Below are positions 43,158 to 50,556 of a stretch of 64,000 nucleotides of DNA, one piece after another. Each line of letters begins with the position of its first letter. Within the stretch, counting starts at the first letter, position 1. The stretch spans positions 23,247 to 87,246 of the forward strand of contig JAYWFU010000052.1 of assembly GCA_043778625.1 (NCBI GenBank). Reading direction: 5' to 3'. Under the pieces are notes generated by a model. The model did not search any database. It saw only the letters and a list, made by a program, of their open reading frames with translations, and was not told the DNA's origin. The translations under genes were made by a program, and so were the position numbers. Source of the DNA: JACMRI01 sp043778625. Lineage in GTDB: Bacteria > Bacteroidota > Bacteroidia > UBA4408.

Positions 43158-44108
43158 TTGAAATTAAGTAAAGAAATAAAAACAGGATTGCTCATTGTAA
43201 GTACAGTAGCAATGGGGATATATGGCTTAAATTATTTAAAGGGCTATGATATGTTTAGCACAAGCGATGAGTATTACGCAGTGTATGCTGACGCTAACGG
43301 ACTAATGGAATCCAACCCTATATTAATTAATGGGATGCGTGTTGGAAAAATTCAACACATAAACTTTGCAAGTGATAATTCGGGTAAAGTGGTAGTGCAA
43401 TTTATACTTGGCAATACTGATTTTAAAATACCAAAAGACTCGCGTGCACTCGTAGCCGCCCTAGATTTGCTAGGGGCCAAAGGCATACGTATTATGCCAG
43501 GTACATCTACAGAGTATTTGAAAGATGGCGATACACTTATTACTGGTACAGAGGACGGTATGATTGATAAATTATCCAAAGAACTGATGCCTACCAAACA
43601 AAAAGCCGAAAACTTAATATCAAGTATTGACTCTACCTTACAACAATTAAACAAAGTGCTTAATGGCGGTGGTAGCGCTAGTTTACAACAAATATTAGCT
43701 AACCTTAGCAAAACAACGAGTAGCGTAAATGATTTAATGGAAAGCGAAAAATCTCGCCTTGATAAAATATTTGCTAATGCCGAGTCTATCACTCTTAACC
43801 TGCGTAACAACCAAAATAACTTAACGGCCATTATGAAAAACGCAGCCCTAATGACAGATTCCTTAGCCAAGAGCAATTTAAAATCGACCATAGCTAATGC
43901 AGACAAATCGTTAATGGAATTAACCAAAACTTTAAGTCAAATTAATTCAGGCAAAGGCACACTAGGTAAGCTATTAAAAGACGACAGCCTGTACAATCAT
44001 TTAGATATTTCGGCTAAAGACCTTGATAAATTGTTTATTGATATGAAAGAACACCCAGGCCGCTACGTGCATTTTTCGGTGTTTGGAGGTAAAAAAGATA
44101 GCAAATAA
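43158..44108 (+). CDS. MlaD-family lipid-transport substrate-binding protein
   Basis: The 316-residue product has an N-terminal helix (KTGLLIVSTVAMGIYGLNYL), then an MCE/MlaD beta domain (about 30-120: YYAVYADANGLMESNPILIN, GMRVGKIQHINF, VAALDLLGAKGIRI), and a helical C-terminus (130-300). MlaD binds phospholipids in the periplasm for transport between membranes. The start is TTG at 43158; the first in-frame ATG would cut the anchor. It is followed after 2 bp by mlaE and then mlaF, forming a complete transporter, although MlaA, MlaB and MlaC are not encoded here. Confidence 0.88.
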   Translation: MKLSKEIKTGLLIVSTVAMGIYGLNYLKGYDMFSTSDEYYAVYADANGLMESNPILINGMRVGKIQHINFASDNSGKVVVQFILGNTDFKIPKDSRALVAALDLLGAKGIRIMPGTSTEYLKDGDTLITGTEDGMIDKLSKELMPTKQKAENLISSIDSTLQQLNKVLNGGGSASLQQILANLSKTTSSVNDLMESEKSRLDKIFANAESITLNLRNNQNNLTAIMKNAALMTDSLAKSNLKSTIANADKSLMELTKTLSQINSGKGTLGKLLKDDSLYNHLDISAKDLDKLFIDMKEHPGRYVHFSVFGGKKDSK

Positions 44109-44110
44109 AT

Positions 44111-44863
44111 ATGAGCGCAATTACCACTTACTTGCATAACATAGGCAAGTACGGAATATTTATGCAAAGAGTATTTAGCAAGCCCGAAAACTGGAAAATG
44201 TATCGTCGACAATTTTTTGTTGAGGTAGATTCATTAGCAATTGGCTCGTTGGGAATTGTAGCTTTTATTTCGTTATTTATGGGTGCCGTTATTACCTTAC
44301 AATCTGCCTTTGGGTTCGAGAGTCCTTGGATACCGCTTTATGCAGTAGGTGTAGCCTCCAGGGATACTATTATACTGGAACTTTCGCCCACTATTATTAG
44401 TTTAATACTTACAGGTAAGGTAGGGTCAAGTATTGCATCCGAAATAGGTACAATGCGGGTAAGTGAGCAGTTGGATGCACTCGAAATAATGGGTGTAAAC
44501 TCTGCTGCATATACTACGTTACCCAAAATATTAGCGTGTATTATTGTTTTTCCATTTTTAATAGTGGTAAGTATGTTTCTATCCATATTGGGCGGATGGA
44601 TACTTGGTGTGCTATCGGGTGCTGTAAGTTCATTTGAATACATCTACGGCATACAATATAATTTTAGTGTGTTTCACGTATATTATTCCTTAATTAAATC
44701 GTTTGTGTTTGCATTTTTAATATCATCTATAGCAGCGTACTATGGCTATTTCACTAATGGTGGAGCTATTGAGGTAGCTCAATCATCTACCAAGGCTGTA
44801 GTGTACACAAGTGTATTAATACTCGTATTTAATTACATATTAACTCAATTATTATTAGTGTAA
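44111..44863 (+). CDS. MlaE-family lipid ABC transporter permease
   Basis: The 250-residue polytopic product matches MlaE: an amphipathic N-terminal helix (KPENWKMYRRQFFVEVDSLA), then IVAFISLFMGAVITLQSAF and the signature ELSPTIISLILTGKVGSSIA, SEIGTMRVSEQLDALEIMGV in the middle, which forms the coupling region to the ATPase. Five or six membrane helices follow to the end. It pairs with MlaF as the inner membrane part of a phospholipid transporter that keeps the outer membrane asymmetric. It starts 2 bp after mlaD and ends 1 bp before mlaF. Confidence 0.92.
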   Translation: MSAITTYLHNIGKYGIFMQRVFSKPENWKMYRRQFFVEVDSLAIGSLGIVAFISLFMGAVITLQSAFGFESPWIPLYAVGVASRDTIILELSPTIISLILTGKVGSSIASEIGTMRVSEQLDALEIMGVNSAAYTTLPKILACIIVFPFLIVVSMFLSILGGWILGVLSGAVSSFEYIYGIQYNFSVFHVYYSLIKSFVFAFLISSIAAYYGYFTNGGAIEVAQSSTKAVVYTSVLILVFNYILTQLLLV

Positions 44864-44864
44864 G

Positions 44865-45614
44865 ATGATTGAATTAATAAACATAAATAAATCGTTTGGG
44901 GAAAAGCACGTACTCAAAAACATTAACATAAAACTGGAGCCAGGTAAGTGTAACCTTATTATTGGCGAAAGCGGAGGAGGAAAATCAGTTACCTTAAAAT
45001 GTATGGTAGGCTTGTTAGAAGCCGATACTGGTGCAGTAATGTACGACAGTACTAACTTTAGCACATTGCCAGTAACGGAACGCAAAGTATTTCGTAGAGA
45101 CTTTGGAATGTTGTTTCAGGGCTCAGCATTATTTGATTCGCAAACGGTAGAAGAAAATATTAGATTTCCGTTAGATATGTTTAGTGCACTTACTCCCAAC
45201 GAGATTAAAGACCGAGTAAACTTTTGTTTAGAGAAAGTAAACCTTCTTGATGCCAATAATTTATACCCGTCGGAAATAAGCGGAGGTATGAAAAAACGTG
45301 TGGCCATAGCTCGAGCCATAGCGGTTAATCCTAAATATTTATTTTGTGATGAACCCAACTCAGGTCTCGATCCTCACACCTCAACTGTAATAGACGAATT
45401 AATATGCAATATTACTAAAGAGTTTAACATGACTACCGTAGTAATAACCCATGATATGAATTCTGTAATTGAAATTGGCGACAATATTACTTATCTCTAT
45501 AAAGGAGAGGTATGGTGGCAAGGCCATAACCACGAAGTATTAGACACTAGTAATAAAGAGTTATATGATTTTATTTACGCATCCAAATTGCTAAAAAACT
45601 TAAAAAAGAAGTAG
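44865..45614 (+). CDS. MlaF-family ABC transporter ATPase
   Basis: The 249-residue product has all ABC ATPase motifs: Walker A GESGGGKS (34-41), Q-loop FGMLFQGSALFDS, signature ISGGMKKRVAIARA, Walker B YLFCDEPNSGLDP and the switch His in VITHDMNS. The FQGSALFDS and ISGGMKKR forms are typical of MlaF. It drives lipid transport with MlaE and MlaD. Three genes in a row with 1-2 bp gaps form one operon, probably with the amidase gene upstream. No terminator is apparent in the 100 bp that follow. Confidence 0.93.
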   Translation: MIELININKSFGEKHVLKNINIKLEPGKCNLIIGESGGGKSVTLKCMVGLLEADTGAVMYDSTNFSTLPVTERKVFRRDFGMLFQGSALFDSQTVEENIRFPLDMFSALTPNEIKDRVNFCLEKVNLLDANNLYPSEISGGMKKRVAIARAIAVNPKYLFCDEPNSGLDPHTSTVIDELICNITKEFNMTTVVITHDMNSVIEIGDNITYLYKGEVWWQGHNHEVLDTSNKELYDFIYASKLLKNLKKK

Positions 45615-45714
45615 AGGTAATTAAAATATATAGCTACTTAATTTTTAATTAAAGTCTACCAAAACTATGTATTAACAAATGTAAATACCTAAATTATAAC
45701 CTATAAATTATAGT

Positions 45715-46683
45715 ATGAACATTTATTTAACTTACGACTACGAACTTTATTTTGGCACTACTACAGGTACAGTACACGATTGTTTGTTATCTCCCACTAG
45801 CCAATTACTAAACATTGCTAATTCAAATAATGCTAAAATAACTTTGTTTGTTGATGCTGGTTTTTTATACCAATTGCACGCGCATATCTCTACCTATCCT
45901 CAATTAAAAACAGAGTACGATTTAATTATACAACAACTCCAACAGGCTGATAACACAGGGCACGCAATACAATTACATGTGCATCCACATTGGGAAGACA
46001 GTTACTACAATGGCACCCAGTGGATAATGCAAACTAATCGCTACAAACTAGCTGATTTTACAACTACCGAAGCACAAGCTATTGTTATAAAATATCATGC
46101 TGCATTACAAACATGTATTACCACGCCTATTACTGCTTTTAGGGCAGGAGGCTGGTGTGCACAACCCTTTGCACATTTTTCTGCTGCATTGCTACAGCTT
46201 AATATTACTACTGATAGTAGTGTTTTTGTAGGTGGAAAAAACACAATATCACCCTATCAATACGATTATACACTAGCACCTAGTACCAACAGTTATAATT
46301 TTGATACTGATATTATAATCTCAACTACACAAGGTACGTTTACCGAATTGCCAATTGCTGCTTATAAATACTCGCCATTATTTTATTGGAATTTATTTGT
46401 GCGAGGAAGACTCAATCCTACACAGCACAAGCCCATAGGCAATGGTAAACCTATTGCACAAGCGGGCGATAAGATGAAATTTTTAACTAAAGGAATGTTG
46501 TTTTGTGCTTGCGCAGATGGTTACTATGCCAGCAAATTACCAACCTTAATTAAGCAACATAACAACATGCAACACTTTGTTATTATAGGGCATCCAAAGG
46601 CACAAACTAATTACTCGTTGCAAGCCACTAATGCACTAATTAAGCAGTATGCGCACGCTCATCATTTTGTGGCAATGCGCTAA
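45715..46683 (+). CDS. Polysaccharide-deacetylase-like protein
   Basis: The 322-residue product has no signal peptide and a TIM-barrel-like pattern of the carbohydrate esterase 4/WbmS type. It starts with an acidic strand (IYLTYDYELYFG, D8), then has LHVHPHWED (H88, H90, H92) and FRAGGWCAQPF in a late strand, as in NodB-like enzymes. It lacks the exact TFDD and HxxxH motifs, so metal binding may differ and activity is uncertain. In WbmS-type loci such proteins act on O-antigen sugars. The gene stands alone, 100 bp after mlaF and 89 bp before a protease gene. Confidence 0.65.
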   Translation: MNIYLTYDYELYFGTTTGTVHDCLLSPTSQLLNIANSNNAKITLFVDAGFLYQLHAHISTYPQLKTEYDLIIQQLQQADNTGHAIQLHVHPHWEDSYYNGTQWIMQTNRYKLADFTTTEAQAIVIKYHAALQTCITTPITAFRAGGWCAQPFAHFSAALLQLNITTDSSVFVGGKNTISPYQYDYTLAPSTNSYNFDTDIIISTTQGTFTELPIAAYKYSPLFYWNLFVRGRLNPTQHKPIGNGKPIAQAGDKMKFLTKGMLFCACADGYYASKLPTLIKQHNNMQHFVIIGHPKAQTNYSLQATNALIKQYAHAHHFVAMR

Positions 46684-46772
46684 TTATTTATGAGTCCCTA
46701 ATCATTTTTTACTCTTACAATAATTCTTACTTTCGTAAACAAATAACAGTACTAACATTACCTACACTAAAT

Positions 46773-47588
46773 ATGATTAAACACGCCATTTTAGCAATTA
46801 CATTACTAGCCACGAGCCTTGCTAACACTGGCTGTAACAAAGTACCCGTAACTGGGCGCAGGCAAGTAAATTTATTACCCGAAGCGTTATTGGATGGTAT
46901 GGCAAAAACACAATACACCCAATTTTTGAGTGCTAATGCGCCTATGCAAGCATCAGATAATAACGTAGTAATGGTACGCCGTGCAGGCGATAAAATAGCT
47001 AAAGCAGTAGCGTTGTATTTAAAACAGACTAAGCAACTAAGCCGTATTAACGGGTTTAAATGGGAGTTTAACGTGGTAAACGAAAATACTGTAAACGCTT
47101 GGTGCATGCCTGGTGGCAAAGTAGTAGTATACACTGGTTTATTGCCTGTTACACAAAACGAAACTGCGCTTGCCATAGTTATGGGGCACGAAATTGCCCA
47201 CGCCATAGCACGCCATGGCAACGAACGTATGAGCCAAGGCTTAGCCGTGCAGGCTGCTGGCATTGGCGCACAAGTGTTTTTGGCAACCAATGGCACATCA
47301 CCACAAGGGGTGCAATTATTTAATCAAGCATTTGGGTTAGGATCGCAGTTGGGTATATTAAAATACTCGCGTATGCACGAAAGCGAAGCTGATAAAATGG
47401 GATTAATATTTGCTGCAATGGCAGGCTACAACCCTGAGGAAGCCGTAACGTTTTGGCAACGTATGGCAGCCCAAGGTGGTGGTAAACCACCCGAAATATT
47501 AAGTACCCACCCAAGCGATGCCACTCGTATCAAAGATTTAAAAGCATTTATGCCACGTGCTAAAGCGTACTACAAACCACAGGTGTAA
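46773..47588 (+). CDS. M48-family periplasmic metalloprotease (lipoprotein)
   Basis: The 271-residue product has a lipoprotein-like signal ending NTGC (Cys21) and the zinc motif HEIAH (139-143) in VMGHEIAHAIARHG; the third ligand lies in MHESEADKMG. N-terminal NKVPVTGRRQVNLLPEALLD and C-terminal LSTHPSDATRIKDLKAF are typical of LoiP/BepA-like M48B enzymes. Such enzymes clear misfolded outer membrane proteins or process lipoproteins. It is followed after 8 bp by a methyltransferase gene, which probably shares its transcript. A possible -7 box (TACTTTCG) lies about 45 nt upstream. Confidence 0.92.
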   Translation: MIKHAILAITLLATSLANTGCNKVPVTGRRQVNLLPEALLDGMAKTQYTQFLSANAPMQASDNNVVMVRRAGDKIAKAVALYLKQTKQLSRINGFKWEFNVVNENTVNAWCMPGGKVVVYTGLLPVTQNETALAIVMGHEIAHAIARHGNERMSQGLAVQAAGIGAQVFLATNGTSPQGVQLFNQAFGLGSQLGILKYSRMHESEADKMGLIFAAMAGYNPEEAVTFWQRMAAQGGGKPPEILSTHPSDATRIKDLKAFMPRAKAYYKPQV

Positions 47589-47596
47589 GTTAAATT

Positions 47597-48217
47597 ATGA
47601 CACAAGAAAATAAAAAGCATTGGGAAACGGTGTACGAAACCAAAAGTGCTAGTGAAGTTAGCTGGACACAGGATAACCCTAAAACATCGCTTGATTTTAT
47701 AAAATCGTTCAATGTTCCTAAAACCGCTAGTATTATAGATATTGGCGGAGGCGATAGTAAATTGGTTGATTACCTATTAAGCGAAGGTTTTGAAAACATT
47801 ACAGTGCTTGATATTTCGGAAACTGCACTTGAAAAAACCAAACAACGCTTAGGAAATAAAGGCGCAAAAGTAAATTGGGTAGTAAGTGATATTACCGATT
47901 TTAAACCGCACACCACATTTGATATTTGGCACGATAGAGCTACATTTCATTTTTTAACTACTAACGAACATATTCAAAAATACACCTCTATAACTCAAAA
48001 CTATGTGGCTAATTATTTAGTAGTGGGTACTTTTTCGGAAAACGGACCAACTAAATGTAGCGGCTTAGAAATTAAACAATACAACGAATCAACATTATCA
48101 AAACAGTTGCAACAAGGATTTGATAAAATACGCTGTGTAAACGAAGACCATATAACCCCATTTAATACCGTGCAAAATTTTTTATTTTGTAGTTTTAAAA
48201 AACAATCATCAAATTAA
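47597..48217 (+). CDS. Class I SAM-dependent methyltransferase
   Basis: The 206-residue product starts NKKHWETVYETKSASEVSWT, a pattern common in small-molecule methyltransferases of the UbiE/tellurite-resistance type, and has motif I IIDIGGGDSKLVDYL and a second motif VLDISETALEKTKQRL. A later DIWHDRATFHFLT fits the same group. The substrate is unknown; related proteins methylate thiols, halides or xenobiotics. It lies 8 bp after the M48 gene and 15 bp before guaA, so all three may be on one mRNA without being functionally linked. Confidence 0.85.
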   Translation: MTQENKKHWETVYETKSASEVSWTQDNPKTSLDFIKSFNVPKTASIIDIGGGDSKLVDYLLSEGFENITVLDISETALEKTKQRLGNKGAKVNWVVSDITDFKPHTTFDIWHDRATFHFLTTNEHIQKYTSITQNYVANYLVVGTFSENGPTKCSGLEIKQYNESTLSKQLQQGFDKIRCVNEDHITPFNTVQNFLFCSFKKQSSN

Positions 48218-48232
48218 TAATTAATACAAAAT

Positions 48233-49765
48233 ATGCAACCTCTTATACTCATTATCGATTTTGGATCGCAATACACACAGCTAATAGCACGCCGTGTACG
48301 CGAACTTAACGTATATTGCGAAATACACCCATGTACTAATATGCCCACAATTACTGATAATGTAAAAGGTGTGATACTTTCGGGAAGTCCGTTTAGCGTG
48401 CATCAAAAAGATGCCCCTAAGCCTGACCTAACACACATTATTGGCAACTTACCCATATTAGCAGTATGCTACGGTGCACAATTATTAGCCCAAATTAATG
48501 GAGGTGTAGTGGAGCGTAGTAAAATAAGAGAGTATGGCCGTGCCGCCATTAAAACCATTGCGCCTAATGCGGTATTATTTAAAGGGGTAAAGCCAGCATC
48601 GCAAGTGTGGATGAGCCACGGCGACACCATTACCAAATTACCCAAAGGCTACGAAGTGGTTGCTAGTACTACTGATGTAGCTATAGCGGCGTATCAAAAC
48701 TTAGCACAAAAAATAATTGCGGTACAGTTTCACCCCGAAGTTACACACAGTACCGACGGCAAAAAAATGTTACTTAACTTTTTGAAAAACGTATGTAAAG
48801 TAAAACAAAATTGGACAAGCGAAAATTTTGCCGACACCACCATTGCTAATTTAAAACAACAGTTAGGCAACGATAAAGTTATACTAGCCCTCTCGGGTGG
48901 GGTAGATAGTAGCGTTGCAGGCTTATTACTACACAAAGCCATAGGCAAAAACTTACATTGTATATTTGTTGATAATGGTTTGCTGCGCAAAGACGAATAC
49001 AAAAGCGTACTAGCGTCCTACAAAACATTAGGCTTAAATGTAAAAGGGGTTGATGCTAAAACTGAGTTTTACACCGCACTAAAAGGTAAAAGCGACCCTG
49101 AAACTAAACGTAAAATTATTGGCAAAAAATTCATTGATATATTTGATGTAGAAGCCAAAAAAATTAAGGGTGCTAAGTGGTTAGGGCAAGGTACAATATA
49201 CCCTGATATTATTGAATCTATGAGCATTAATGGTGGGCCATCGGCTACTATTAAATCGCACCACAATGTGGGAGGCTTACCTGCCAAAATGAAACTAAAA
49301 GTAGTAGAGCCTTTAAACACATTGTTTAAAGACGAAGTGCGCCGTGTTGGCCGTGTGTTGGGCTTGCCCGAAAACATATTAGGTCGCCATCCGTTCCCAG
49401 GGCCAGGCTTAGGTATTCGTATATTAGGCGATATAACTATTGAAAAAGTAAACATATTACAGGCCGCTGACGCTATATTTATTAATGCCTTGCGCGAATA
49501 CAACCTGTACGACAAAGTATGGCAAGCGGGCGTAATGCTACTACCTGTAAAATCAGTAGGAGTAATGGGCGACGAGCGTACGTACGAAAATTGTGTAGCT
49601 ATACGTGCAGTATCATCAATAGATGGAATGACGGCTGATTGGGTACATTTACCCTACGAATTTTTAGCCCATGTAAGCAACGAAATTATTAATAAAGTAA
49701 AAGGTATTAACCGTGTGGTGTACGACATTAGTTCCAAACCACCCGCCACCATTGAGTGGGAATAA
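48233..49765 (+). CDS. guaA: GMP synthase (glutamine-hydrolysing)
   Basis: The 510-residue product is a complete two-domain GMP synthase that converts XMP to GMP with glutamine and ATP. The N-terminal amidotransferase has the catalytic Cys in PILAVCYGAQ (C79) and the His/Glu pair in VQFHPEVTHS. The ATP pyrophosphatase loop is ALSGGVDSS, and the C-terminal dimerisation domain has GRHPFPGPGLGIRI and ends PPATIEWE, as in E. coli GuaA. It is a housekeeping gene of purine synthesis. Its end is 14 bp before the next start. Confidence 0.97.
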   Translation: MQPLILIIDFGSQYTQLIARRVRELNVYCEIHPCTNMPTITDNVKGVILSGSPFSVHQKDAPKPDLTHIIGNLPILAVCYGAQLLAQINGGVVERSKIREYGRAAIKTIAPNAVLFKGVKPASQVWMSHGDTITKLPKGYEVVASTTDVAIAAYQNLAQKIIAVQFHPEVTHSTDGKKMLLNFLKNVCKVKQNWTSENFADTTIANLKQQLGNDKVILALSGGVDSSVAGLLLHKAIGKNLHCIFVDNGLLRKDEYKSVLASYKTLGLNVKGVDAKTEFYTALKGKSDPETKRKIIGKKFIDIFDVEAKKIKGAKWLGQGTIYPDIIESMSINGGPSATIKSHHNVGGLPAKMKLKVVEPLNTLFKDEVRRVGRVLGLPENILGRHPFPGPGLGIRILGDITIEKVNILQAADAIFINALREYNLYDKVWQAGVMLLPVKSVGVMGDERTYENCVAIRAVSSIDGMTADWVHLPYEFLAHVSNEIINKVKGINRVVYDISSKPPATIEWE

Positions 49766-49779
49766 ATATTACTAACAAC

Positions 49780-50547
49780 ATGGAACGTTCAACCGCTTAC
49801 GGCGACGGAATATTTGAAACCCTACGCATAGCCAATGGCTATGCGTATTTTGTTACGTATCATTATCAACGTATGCTAGAGGGCGCACTAATACTAGGGT
49901 TCACACATAATGTAGTAAGTAGCCAACAACAATTTACTACCACTATTGCTACTTATATTCAAACACATCAGCTAACCAATGCCCGTGTACGCTTACAGTT
50001 AAGTCGTGTTGGTGCTATGGGCTATGCATGTGCAAGTAGTGTAAGCGAGTTAGTAATAACGCATGCTACATTGCCTACATCAGGGTACATGCTACCGGCA
50101 TTGCCTATTAGTTATGGTGTATATACAAGTAATTATAAACCGTGCGTTCCGTTAAGCAACGTAAAAACAACATCAGCGTTATTATATGTATTAGCGGGAA
50201 ATTATGCGCTACAAAATAATTGCGAAGAGGTGCTACTACTTAACCAACACCAAAGAGTAGCCGAAGGCTATAAAAGCAATGTTTTTATTGTAAAAAATAA
50301 TATAGTAATTACTCCACCATTAATCGAAGGTGCATTAAATGGCGTAATGCGCAAAGTTATACTAGAATTATGTGCTACACATAGTATTACTACTCTCGAA
50401 ACCCCAATAAAAACAAGCGATGTAGCTAATGCTACCGAAGTATGGTTTACTAACGTAATACAAGGTATTAATTGCGCAACGCCCACAATTACTATCGCTA
50501 AGCAACTAATAACATTGATAAATAGTATGGCTACTAATAGTAAGTAG
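49780..50547 (+). CDS. Class IV PLP aminotransferase, 4-amino-4-deoxychorismate lyase-like
   Basis: From the ATG at 49780 the product has 255 residues and begins MERSTAYGDGIFETLRIANG, where GDGIFET is typical of PabC and D-amino-acid/branched-chain aminotransferases. The PLP lysine is K129 in NVKTTSALLYVLAG and the phosphate-binding segment is VAEGYKSNVFIV. The short length and FETLR motif favour the PabC group, which makes p-aminobenzoate for folate, but no pabA/pabB is nearby. A GTG at 49756 would extend the N-terminus and overlap guaA, and is less likely. It converges on the next gene with a 9 bp gap. Confidence 0.85.
   Translation: MERSTAYGDGIFETLRIANGYAYFVTYHYQRMLEGALILGFTHNVVSSQQQFTTTIATYIQTHQLTNARVRLQLSRVGAMGYACASSVSELVITHATLPTSGYMLPALPISYGVYTSNYKPCVPLSNVKTTSALLYVLAGNYALQNNCEEVLLLNQHQRVAEGYKSNVFIVKNNIVITPPLIEGALNGVMRKVILELCATHSITTLETPIKTSDVANATEVWFTNVIQGINCATPTITIAKQLITLINSMATNSK
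49823..49847 (+). other. Perfect 11 bp hairpin within the start of the aminotransferase gene
   Basis: Arms 49823-49833 and 49837-49847 are perfectly complementary with a 3 nt loop (AAT), 43 nt after the ATG, followed by TTTTG. It could attenuate transcription or lower translation, but it also fits the coding sequence (LRIANGYAYF), so it may be accidental. Confidence 0.5.
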
Positions 50548-50556
50548 TCAATTAAT

